This document shows, one piece after another, positions 49,652 to 57,988 of a stretch of DNA of 64,000 nt; position 1 is the stretch's first letter; the number at the start of each line of letters is the position of its first letter. Source of the DNA: Litorimonas sp039975855 (GTDB lineage Bacteria; Pseudomonadota; Alphaproteobacteria; Caulobacterales; Maricaulaceae); the NCBI GenBank assembly GCA_039975855.1, contig JBDWGH010000004.1:248001-312000 (forward strand), read 5' to 3'. Made by a program: the position numbers and the translations under genes. Below the pieces are notes generated by a model. That model made no database searches and was not told where the DNA came from. It saw only the letters and a list, made by a program, of their open reading frames with translations.

Positions 49652-51106
49652 ATGGCCGACGTAAAAAAAACACTCTCAACACCGAAACGAAAAATGCTGC
49701 AATTTGTAAACACGCCGCGCGACATGCCCGCGAAACGTGATGCAGATGTACGAAATGAAGATTATTTGGAGATTTACGGCGACTACATTGATGCCAAAGC
49801 TGAAGAGCAAGCCTCACGGTGCAGCCAATGTGGCGTGCCATTTTGTCAGAATCATTGCCCTCTTCAGAATAACATACCCGATTGGTTGAAACTCACCGCC
49901 GAAGGCCGAACCCAAGAAGCTTGGGAGGTATCCAACGCAACGAATAATATGCCGGAAATCTGTGGACGTATCTGCCCACAAGACCGCCTGTGTGAAGGGT
50001 CGTGCGTTATAGAGCAATCCGGGCACGGAACCGTCACGATTGGCTCTGTCGAAAGATTTCTTTCTGATACGGCCTGGCAAGAGGGCTGGATTCAGCCCCT
50101 CGCGCCAAAACGTGAGCGCGCCCTGTCTGTTGGCATCATCGGCGCGGGTCCTGCTGGATTGGCAACAGCGGAGCAATTGCGCGAACAAGGCTGGCAAGTC
50201 ACAGTCTACGACCGGCATGACCGCGCGGGCGGCTTGCTAATTTACGGCATTCCCAACTTCAAACTCGACAAGTCGATCGTTGAACGCCGTGTGAAACGCC
50301 TTGAAGACGGCGGCATTGAATTTGTGCTGAACTGCGACGTGGGAGTCGACATTAGTTTCGAAAAATTACGCGAGAAACATCAAGCTGTGCTTATCTCAAC
50401 AGGGGTTTACGCCGCGCGCGATTTATCGGTCCCAGGCGGCGGCGCGGACGGGGTAGTGCCCGCCCTCGACTTCTTGATTGATAGTAACAAACGCGGTCTG
50501 GGCGACAATGTTGGCGACGAACCTGCAAAAGACAAAAAGGTCGTCGTCATCGGCGGCGGTGACACCGCGATGGATTGCGTACGGACGGCTGTTCGCCAAG
50601 GCGCCGAGTCCGTGACCTGTCTCTATCGACGTGACCACGCCAATATGCCTGGCTCCCGCCGCGAAACGGCCAATGCGCAAGAAGAAGGGGTCACGTTTGA
50701 ATGGTTGGCCGCGCCAAAAGCCGTCCATGATGAGAAAGGCCACGCCACAAAAGTTCGCGCTGATCGTATGCGCTTGGGCCCGAAAGATGCCTCTGGAAGA
50801 CAATCCCCTGAGGCGACGGGTGAAGAATTCGACGTCGACGCTGATATTGTGATCAAAGCTCTAGGTTTTACGCCGGAAGATATGAAGACGCTGTCGCCAC
50901 AACTAACGGTCACCCGTTGGGGCACCCTGCGTGTTAACCCGCTTACATTCGAAACGAATCTTCCGGGCGTCTATGCAGCAGGTGATATCGTTCGCGGTGC
51001 TAGTCTCGTCGTTTGGGCCATCCGTGAGGGCCGAGATGCGGCCGTTGCCATGCACAAATACTTACGAGGTCTAGAGCGAGTTCAAGTTCTAGAAGCTGCA
51101 GAATGA
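49652..51106 (+). CDS. gltD: Glutamate synthase (NADPH) small subunit
   Basis: 484 residues. It passes electrons from NADPH via FAD to the large subunit, which makes glutamate from glutamine and 2-oxoglutarate. N-terminal Cys residues of two 4Fe-4S clusters are in CSQCGVPFCQNHCPL and EICGRICPQDRLCEGSC. The FAD/NADPH folds follow (VGIIGAGPAGLATAEQL, VVVIGGGDTAMDC). The start at 49652 (MADVKKTLSTPKRK) is preferred over an in-frame ATG at 49559 because it gives the family N-terminus. It overlaps the GFA gene by four bases. Confidence 0.95.
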   Translation: MADVKKTLSTPKRKMLQFVNTPRDMPAKRDADVRNEDYLEIYGDYIDAKAEEQASRCSQCGVPFCQNHCPLQNNIPDWLKLTAEGRTQEAWEVSNATNNMPEICGRICPQDRLCEGSCVIEQSGHGTVTIGSVERFLSDTAWQEGWIQPLAPKRERALSVGIIGAGPAGLATAEQLREQGWQVTVYDRHDRAGGLLIYGIPNFKLDKSIVERRVKRLEDGGIEFVLNCDVGVDISFEKLREKHQAVLISTGVYAARDLSVPGGGADGVVPALDFLIDSNKRGLGDNVGDEPAKDKKVVVIGGGDTAMDCVRTAVRQGAESVTCLYRRDHANMPGSRRETANAQEEGVTFEWLAAPKAVHDEKGHATKVRADRMRLGPKDASGRQSPEATGEEFDVDADIVIKALGFTPEDMKTLSPQLTVTRWGTLRVNPLTFETNLPGVYAAGDIVRGASLVVWAIREGRDAAVAMHKYLRGLERVQVLEAAE

Positions 51107-51519
51107 GCGCGCCGATAAAAGGGCAGTGTTTGTGTGGCGGTGTTCAATTCGAAACACCGGAACCTGGTCACATTGACGCCTGCCATTGCAACATATGTCG
51201 GCGTTGGAATGGGGGGCCATTTATCGGCGCTGACTTCCGTTCGGGCATTACGCTGATCAAAACCGATGGGTTAGCGTGGTATCAAAGTTCTGATTGGGCA
51301 AAACGCGGCTTTTGCAAAATTTGTGGAACAAGCTTGTTTTACTGCCTCAATGACGATCCAAATTTTTGGAGCGTTGCAGGCGGAACACTCGAACTTCCCG
51401 ATGGACTAACGCTCGGAAAAGAAATCTTCATCGACGAAAAACCCGATTATTACGATCTCGCTGGAGATCAACCGCGCCTAACCGGCGCCGAAGCCCTCGC
51501 GGCTTTTACGGCAGGATAA
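51103..51519 (+). CDS. GFA family protein (zinc-binding, glutathione-dependent formaldehyde-activating-like)
   Basis: 138 residues. The GFA fold binds zinc through Cys ligands: CLCGGVQFE, the pair CHCNICRRW, and CKICG. All are present. Founding members combine formaldehyde with glutathione; most relatives have unknown substrates. It starts with an ATGA overlap with gltD and ends four bases before gltB, so it is part of the glutamate synthase operon. This position is unusual for a GFA gene and implies coordinated expression. Confidence 0.9.
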   Translation: MSAPIKGQCLCGGVQFETPEPGHIDACHCNICRRWNGGPFIGADFRSGITLIKTDGLAWYQSSDWAKRGFCKICGTSLFYCLNDDPNFWSVAGGTLELPDGLTLGKEIFIDEKPDYYDLAGDQPRLTGAEALAAFTAG

Positions 51520-51523
51520 GACA

Positions 51524-54500
51524 ATGACGAATTGGCTCAAAGATTACACTGAAAAACGCGACGCATTGATTGCGGCGAATGCGTATGATCCGGCTCATGA
51601 GCGCGCCAATTGTGGCGTTGGTCTTGTTGCATCCGTTGACGGAAAGGCTCGACGGGATGTTGTCGAAAAATCCATCCAAGCCTTGAAAAATGTATGGCAT
51701 CGGGGTGCCGTCGATGCGGATGGCAAAACCGGCGATGGCGCTGGCATTCGCTTAGACATTCCCCAAAAATTCTTCCGCGCACAAGTCGAGCGGACCGGTC
51801 ATAAACCGACCAATGTCAAAATCGCTGTTGGCATGATCTTTCTACCTCGCACGGATTTCAAAGCCCAAGAAGCTGCGCGAACAATTGTTGAAACAGAACT
51901 TCTGAAAGAAGGCTTTTATATTTATGGCTGGCGTCAGGTTCCAATTGATGTGTCCATAATCGGCGAGAAAGCGAAAGCAACGCGCCCGGCTATCGAACAG
52001 GTTATGTTCCGCGATCCAAAAGGCCGTAAGGGCAACACATTGGAACGGGAGCTTTATATTGTCCGTCGACGGATTGAGAAACGCGTCATTGAGGCCGCCA
52101 TTCCGAGCTTTTATGTTTGCTCGCTCTCTATCCAGACAATAATTTATAAAGGCATGTTTCTTGCCGAGGACATCGATAATTTCTATCCCGATCTCAAAGA
52201 TGAGCGTTTCGTCTCTCGGGCCGCAATCTACCATCAGCGCTTTTCTACGAATACGTTCCCCTCATGGAAATTGGCGCAACCGTTCCGGATGCTCGCGCAT
52301 AATGGGGAAATAAATACCCTCAAAGCCAATGTGAATTTGATGAAGAGCCATGAGATTAAAATGGCCTCTTCCGCGTTTGCCGAGCGATCAGTTGACGTGA
52401 AACCCGTTATTCAAAAAGGCAGTTCAGACTCAGCGGCTTTAGATGCCGTATTTGAACTTTTGGTCCGCGCCGGCCGTACAGCCCCGATGGCAAAAACATT
52501 GCTGGTCCCGGAAGCCTATTCCAAACGCGGCGATTTGATGCCGGAAAGCTGGCGCTCATTATATGAGTATTGCAATGCCGTGATGGAGCCGTGGGACGGC
52601 CCTGCGGCCCTCGCCGCTTATGATGGGCGTTGGGTTATGGCGGGACTAGACCGAAACGGATTGCGTCCACTGCGTTACTCTCTTTCAAAAGATGGTATTC
52701 TCGCCGTTGGTTCTGAAACCGGCATGTGTCCTATGGATGAAGCCGAAATCGTTCAGCGCGGCGCGTTGAAACCAGGCCGTATGATTGCTGTCGATTTGGA
52801 AGAGGGTAAGTTCTACAATTCGACCGAAATTATTGACGAGTTGGCGAATAAAAAGCCCTATCGAAAATGGCTCGAAAAATCCGTCAACCTCGATGAGAAA
52901 CTCGCTGGACCGGAAAATATAAGCCTCTCGGGCGAAGCCTTAGCACGCCGTCAAATGTCCTGCGGTCAGACGCTGGAAGATCTAGAGCTTATTCTTTCGC
53001 CCATGGCGGAATTGGGTAAAGAGTCAATTGGGTCAATGGGCGATGATACGCCCTTGGCTGTCCTCTCAGACATCTATCGCCCACTCTCGCACTATTTCCG
53101 TCAGAACTTCTCACAGGTCACGAACCCGCCGATTGATCCCCTGCGCGAAACGCGTGTTATGGGCCTAAAAACGCGTTTCCGAAATTTGCGCAATATTCTG
53201 GCAGAGGCCGGAACACAGACGAAAGAAATGCTCGTCCTAGATAGTCCTGTTATGACAACGGGCATGTATGATCGTTTCGTTAAACTCGTGGGCGAAAAGA
53301 AGGTTCGCGTTATTGATTGCACCTTCGACCCAGAGGCAGCGCGACGCAAACCTGGCGGACGGACACTGAAAGCGCTCCTCGCCCGTATCAACGCAGAAGC
53401 TGAAGAAGCCGTAAGAGACGGTGTCGAAAATATCGTTTTGTCGGATGAATTTACGGGAGAGTCTAAAGCCGCGGCTCCGATCATCCTTTGCGTTGGGGCC
53501 GTGCAGACTCACTTGGTCAATCAAGGGCTCCGCTCTTCTTGTTCTATTATTGTAAGATCCGCAGAGTGTCTGGACACGCATTACTTTGCCGTCTTGATTG
53601 GTGCAGGAGCGACCGCGGTCAATGCGTACATGGCGCAAGACTCTCTGTCTGACAGAGTTTGTCGCGGCCTCCTAGACATGTCGACAGATGAAGCTGTTGC
53701 TCAATACAAAAAGGCAATCGAAGGCGGCTTGCTCAAGATCATTTCAAAAATCGGCATCTCCGTTATTTCCTCCTATCGCGGCGGGAATAACTTTGAAGCT
53801 TTGGGATTGTCCCGCGCGCTTGTCGGAGAAAATTTCCCGGGCATGACCAGCCGGATTTCCGGTATTGGACTCGCGGGTTTGGAGATTAAAATCGTCGAAG
53901 CTCATGAGGCGGCGTATGACTCTGCAGTCGTACGTTTGCCTGTTGGCGGACTTTACCGCGTACGCGCCAAAGGCGAACGTCATGCTTATCAGGCAGATAT
54001 GATCCACATGTTGCAGGAAGCGACAACGCGAGAAGATTACGAGCTATACCGCAAATATGCGGATGTGGTGAACAACCAAGCTCCAATTCAAATCCGTGAC
54101 CTGTTGGATTTCATTCCTACGGATAAACCCTTGCCCCTAAACCGCATTCAATCGGTGAATGAAATTCGTCGACGCTTTTGTACACCGGGGATGTCGCTTG
54201 GTGCCTTGTCACCTGAAGCGCACGGTACACTAAACATTGCGATGAATCGCATCGGAGCAAAGTCCGTTTCAGGCGAAGGCGGTGAAGATCGCGCGCGCTA
54301 CAAACCTCTGCCAAATGGTGACAATCCAAACTCTGCTGTGAAACAAATTGCGTCTGGTCGTTTCGGCGTAAACGCCGAATATTTGAACCAGTGTCGCGAA
54401 ATAGAAATCAAGGTCGCCCAAGGCGCTAAGCCTGGCGAAGGTGGTCAGTTACCAGGATTTAAAGTCACGAAAATGATTGCGAAATTCCGCAATGCGACAC

Positions 54501-56041
54501 CCGGTGTGACCCTTATTTCTCCACCGCCGCATCACGACATTTATTCCATCGAAGATTTGGCACAACTGATTTACGACTTGAAACAGATTAACCCGACGGC
54601 TCGGGTCGCCGTTAAACTCGTTGCGAGTTCTGGTGTCGGAACAATTGCCGCCGGCGTCGCCAAAGCCAAAGCTGATACGATCCTCATCGCAGGCCACAAC
54701 GGCGGAACAGGCGCATCGCCAAATACAAGCTTGAAATATGCTGGGATCCCGTGGGAGCTCGGTCTCTCTGAGGCGCATCAAGTGCTAACGCTCAATAATC
54801 TCCGTGACACGGTGACATTGCGGACCGATGGCGGACTCAAGACAGGCCGGGACATCGTCATTGCAGCGCTGTTGGGTGCGGAAGAATTTGGTATCGGGAC
54901 TTTGTCGCTTGTCGCCATGGGGTGCATCATGGTGCGCCAATGCCACTCTAACACATGCCCTGTCGGTGTCTGTGTTCAGGATCCCGCACTTCGCGAAAAA
55001 TTCACGGGCACGCCGGAGAAGGTCATTAATCTGATGACCTTTATCGCCGAAGATGTTCGCGAAATTTTGGCTGAAATGGGTTTTGAAACTTTGGATGAAA
55101 TCATCGGGCGAACAGACCTGCTGGCACAAGTAAGCCGGGGAGCTGAGAACCTCGATGACCTCGACCTCAACCCTGTTCTGGCCCAAGTTGACAGTACGCG
55201 TGTCCTCGATAGTCGTCAGGGCCGGATAGAAGTTCCGGATACGCTGGACCCACAAATCGTCAAAGACGCAAGCCAGTTATTTGAACGTGGCGAGAAAACC
55301 CATCTGACCTATGCCGTTCAGAACACCCACCGAGCGGTTGGTACCCGGACCAGTTCCCACATTTATCAAAAGTTTGGTGCGGACGGCGCGCCTGCCGGGC
55401 ATTTAACCGTGCGCTTGCGCGGTTCTGCGGGGCAATCTCTAGGTGCCTTTGGCATGACAGGACTTCGCTTGGTAGTTGATGGCGACGCAAATGATTACGT
55501 TGGCAAGGGCCTATCAGGCGCAGAAATTATCGTTGCGCCGCAAGGCCGAACGCCGATTGACGCTCACAAATCAGCAATTATCGGAAACACCTGCCTCTAT
55601 GGTGCGACCAAAGGCACGCTCATGGCGGCTGGGCGCGCAGGCGAACGCTTTGCTGTCAGAAACTCTGGCGCAGAAACCGTTGTTGAGGGACTTGGTACGA
55701 ATGGGTGCGAATATATGACGGGTGGTATTGTCGTCGTGCTCGGCTCTGTTGGTGATAACTTTGGCGCGGGCATGACAGGCGGTATGGCCTATCTCTATGA
55801 CGTCGACGATGAGTTTGAAAAAGCCGTCAATCCAGACAGCGTCGTCTGGCAACGTTTCGGCAGCGAGCATTACGAAGAACAGTGCCTCGCCCTCATCCGC
55901 AAACACGCCGCCCAAACAGGAAGCGAGTTTTCGAAAAAAATCCTCGCAGAATGGGATTTCGCGCGCACCAAATTCTGGCAAGTCATCCCGAAGGAAATGC
56001 TCAATAGGTTGAGTGTACCCCTTCAAGACGCGGCGGAGTAA
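51524..56041 (+). CDS. gltB: Glutamate synthase (NADPH) large subunit
   Basis: 1505 residues, normal length. The N-terminal glutaminase domain uses Cys30 (ERANCGVG) after removal of a short propeptide. The central FMN-binding synthase domain (about 850-1210) includes GGEGGEDRARY and AKPGEGGQLPG, and the 3Fe-4S cluster is in CIMVRQCHSNTCPVGV. The C-terminal beta-helix domain (GXGXXG repeats such as GLSGAEIIVAPQGR) closes the chain. It makes the enzyme with GltD two genes upstream. It is followed by a perfect 12-bp hairpin. Confidence 0.97.
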   Translation: MTNWLKDYTEKRDALIAANAYDPAHERANCGVGLVASVDGKARRDVVEKSIQALKNVWHRGAVDADGKTGDGAGIRLDIPQKFFRAQVERTGHKPTNVKIAVGMIFLPRTDFKAQEAARTIVETELLKEGFYIYGWRQVPIDVSIIGEKAKATRPAIEQVMFRDPKGRKGNTLERELYIVRRRIEKRVIEAAIPSFYVCSLSIQTIIYKGMFLAEDIDNFYPDLKDERFVSRAAIYHQRFSTNTFPSWKLAQPFRMLAHNGEINTLKANVNLMKSHEIKMASSAFAERSVDVKPVIQKGSSDSAALDAVFELLVRAGRTAPMAKTLLVPEAYSKRGDLMPESWRSLYEYCNAVMEPWDGPAALAAYDGRWVMAGLDRNGLRPLRYSLSKDGILAVGSETGMCPMDEAEIVQRGALKPGRMIAVDLEEGKFYNSTEIIDELANKKPYRKWLEKSVNLDEKLAGPENISLSGEALARRQMSCGQTLEDLELILSPMAELGKESIGSMGDDTPLAVLSDIYRPLSHYFRQNFSQVTNPPIDPLRETRVMGLKTRFRNLRNILAEAGTQTKEMLVLDSPVMTTGMYDRFVKLVGEKKVRVIDCTFDPEAARRKPGGRTLKALLARINAEAEEAVRDGVENIVLSDEFTGESKAAAPIILCVGAVQTHLVNQGLRSSCSIIVRSAECLDTHYFAVLIGAGATAVNAYMAQDSLSDRVCRGLLDMSTDEAVAQYKKAIEGGLLKIISKIGISVISSYRGGNNFEALGLSRALVGENFPGMTSRISGIGLAGLEIKIVEAHEAAYDSAVVRLPVGGLYRVRAKGERHAYQADMIHMLQEATTREDYELYRKYADVVNNQAPIQIRDLLDFIPTDKPLPLNRIQSVNEIRRRFCTPGMSLGALSPEAHGTLNIAMNRIGAKSVSGEGGEDRARYKPLPNGDNPNSAVKQIASGRFGVNAEYLNQCREIEIKVAQGAKPGEGGQLPGFKVTKMIAKFRNATPGVTLISPPPHHDIYSIEDLAQLIYDLKQINPTARVAVKLVASSGVGTIAAGVAKAKADTILIAGHNGGTGASPNTSLKYAGIPWELGLSEAHQVLTLNNLRDTVTLRTDGGLKTGRDIVIAALLGAEEFGIGTLSLVAMGCIMVRQCHSNTCPVGVCVQDPALREKFTGTPEKVINLMTFIAEDVREILAEMGFETLDEIIGRTDLLAQVSRGAENLDDLDLNPVLAQVDSTRVLDSRQGRIEVPDTLDPQIVKDASQLFERGEKTHLTYAVQNTHRAVGTRTSSHIYQKFGADGAPAGHLTVRLRGSAGQSLGAFGMTGLRLVVDGDANDYVGKGLSGAEIIVAPQGRTPIDAHKSAIIGNTCLYGATKGTLMAAGRAGERFAVRNSGAETVVEGLGTNGCEYMTGGIVVVLGSVGDNFGAGMTGGMAYLYDVDDEFEKAVNPDSVVWQRFGSEHYEEQCLALIRKHAAQTGSEFSKKILAEWDFARTKFWQVIPKEMLNRLSVPLQDAAE

Positions 56042-56056
56042 GGGATATTAGATTAT

Positions 56057-56093
56057 CTGCCTTTGCTTCCGCCTACCACGCAAGCAAAGGCAG
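56057..56093 (+). terminator. Strong hairpin after gltB
   Basis: CTGCCTTTGCTT (56057-56068) and AAGCAAAGGCAG (56082-56093) form a perfect 12-bp stem with a 13-base loop, 16 bases after the gltB stop. A U-tract is missing, so it could stabilise the mRNA end or act as a weak terminator. Confidence 0.65.
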
Positions 56094-56146
56094 AGTGTCA
56101 GACAGTAGATTTTGTGTCGCGATATTCCTCACAGCGGACGTTAAAC

Positions 56147-57397
56147 TTAGTACCGCTGAATTTTTTCAAACGGCCGAGTGGGTCGATATTCATTTAAGCT
56201 TTCAGAGCTTATGCCTAATGCAATCTCTTTTGCTGCCAACTCTCCCACAATGGGTGCGAGGGATACGCCGCTATGCATAATCGCGAGATAAGCATTTGGC
56301 GTTTCAGGATGTGTTCCGAGCACGGGATGCCCGTCTAAGGGCAGAGGCCGCCACCCGATATAAACATTATCAACCTCAACCTCGCTAATGTCAGGCACAT
56401 ATTGTTCTGCAATGCCCAATATACGCCAGGCATGTTGCTGCGCAATATCTTCGCTCGGGAATTGATTGGGGCGATGAGTTAACCTCTGATTATGGGTCTC
56501 AGTTTGTGGTGCGCCGTCCTGTTCGCCGAGAACAATACATCCGTCATCACGTTGATGAATATGAACGCCAGGTGCCACGATTATTCGATTTATGAGACGT
56601 TTATGAGGTTTCGTGACCACGATAACTCCAGGTGTGGAGCGTTGTGGAATTATAAGTCCTGCTAGCTGCTCTGTTGCGTATGGGTCTGAGCCTGTTGCGA
56701 TGACATATTGATCTACAATGACATTCCCTTTGGGCGTTATAAGCTCCGATCGCCCATCGGGGAGTGTTTCCACAACATCTACAGGACAATTAGTCTTGAT
56801 AACTGCTCCCATTGCTTTGGCCGCATCAACAAATTTGGATGACGCGAGCACCGGATTGACGGCCCCGTCATTGGGGGAATAAGCCACTAAATCAACAGGC
56901 CCAAAGTCAACCTGAGGCTCCAATTTTGTGAAACCCTGTCGATCCAGCATTTCTGCAGGTTCACCCCATTTAATTTGTTCTTCGATTTGATTGGCCAGTT
57001 TAACTTGCCGTTCAGCGGAGGCAAACCATTCTAAGGATCCCGTCCAGCGTATTGGAATATTTAAATCAGCTTGAACACGCTTCCATCCCATTAAACCGTC
57101 TTGATTGAAAGCGTGATAGTGACGTGGCTGTTTTGCCCAAGTCGCATTAATCCAAGCAAATGTTCCGCGGCTGGCGCGGGTACAAATGTTATTCCGGTCA
57201 AGCAATGTTACTTTAATGCCTTCCTTTGCTAGGTGATATGCAATCGAAGCCCCAACTATACCGCCGCCAATGACTGCGACATGTTTGTCTGGTTTTTCTG
57301 TCTTAGGCGCACATGAAGATAGTAGTGCGCTGGCCATCGCTAGTTTTACGGCTGTACGTCGAGATAGCTGTGTTGGCGAAAATATAGGCATACTCAA
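56147..57397 (-). CDS. FAD-dependent oxidoreductase (DAO family), Tat-exported lipoprotein
   Basis: 416 residues. A twin-arginine signal (SRRTAVKLAMASALLSSC) with a lipobox Cys at 29 suggests export of the folded flavoprotein. The DAO family fold is seen in HVAVIGGGIVGASIAYHLAKEGIKV, and the C-terminal FAD segment contains GWRPLPLDGHPVLG and AIMHSGVSLAPIVGELAAKEI. Such enzymes oxidise D-amino acids, glycine or related amines. The substrate is unknown. It is convergent with gltB. Confidence 0.88.
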   Translation of the reverse strand: MSMPIFSPTQLSRRTAVKLAMASALLSSCAPKTEKPDKHVAVIGGGIVGASIAYHLAKEGIKVTLLDRNNICTRASRGTFAWINATWAKQPRHYHAFNQDGLMGWKRVQADLNIPIRWTGSLEWFASAERQVKLANQIEEQIKWGEPAEMLDRQGFTKLEPQVDFGPVDLVAYSPNDGAVNPVLASSKFVDAAKAMGAVIKTNCPVDVVETLPDGRSELITPKGNVIVDQYVIATGSDPYATEQLAGLIIPQRSTPGVIVVTKPHKRLINRIIVAPGVHIHQRDDGCIVLGEQDGAPQTETHNQRLTHRPNQFPSEDIAQQHAWRILGIAEQYVPDISEVEVDNVYIGWRPLPLDGHPVLGTHPETPNAYLAIMHSGVSLAPIVGELAAKEIALGISSESLNEYRPTRPFEKIQRY

Positions 57398-57601
57398 ACG
57401 TTGCAGAAGTCATGAGTGTTGTCATTTAGTATTTTTTCGTCGTGATTGACGCGATGTCCGCAATGCCGCCAAAACCGCCGTGCACGTTTCAGAATTTCGG
57501 CATCCCGATTTTTGGGATTGGAATTCAATGCGTTAGATATTTCGGTCCTCATTTCAAAAAAAATATAATCCACACTCTCCAAACCTGTGTCATTTTAAAG
57601 C

Positions 57602-57888
57602 TGTCTTTTCACAACGGGCGGTCATGTGCACGTTGACCTGATCGGTGAAAAGCGGCGCTTGTCATTGGGAGCGGCGGAGTCACGTCCGTCAATCTGGGTG
57701 GCCTATCGCGAGCTGATTGAGCCTAGACTGTTCTGTTCGGCCGGTAGTCGAGAAAGGCGTCGTCGCGTGGGGCTTCTTAGCAAAAGCTGGGAAGGTTCGA
57801 AAACATCCCTATTATTCCTCGTTTCCACGAGAGCCTGACCACCCACGCGAACATCCCTTTTTAATTCAAAACCGAGAGACAAACCAAA
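57602..57888. repeat. Dispersed ~290-bp intergenic repeat, copy B
   Basis: Second copy of the element at 1404-1690, same orientation, highly similar from TGTCTT at the left to GAGAGACAAA at the right. The hairpin CTCG-tttcca-CGAG (57818-57831) is the compensated partner of copy A's CTGG-tttgca-CCAG. It occupies the 590-base gap between the FAD oxidase and the M1 aminopeptidase. The rest of that gap (57398-57601) shows nothing recognised. Confidence 0.75.
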
Positions 57889-57934
57889 CGAAGACAAACC
57901 AAGGACAACATCAACCCCGGCAATCGTCATCCAA

Positions 57935-57960
57935 TAAAAAACCCGACGATCTCTCATCGG
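57935..57960 (-). terminator. Rho-independent terminator of the M1 aminopeptidase gene
   Basis: On the minus strand CCCGA/TCGGG makes a short GC stem followed by TTTTTT (57935-57940 read as A on the plus strand). It lies about 30 bases beyond the stop codon. Confidence 0.75.
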
Positions 57961-57988
57961 GTTCATTTAATTAGCTATCCAGTTAGAT

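Noticed and set aside
57703..57966. 87-residue open frame on the minus strand over repeat copy B
   Set aside because: It does not exist intact in copy A and runs through a terminator; it is judged non-coding.
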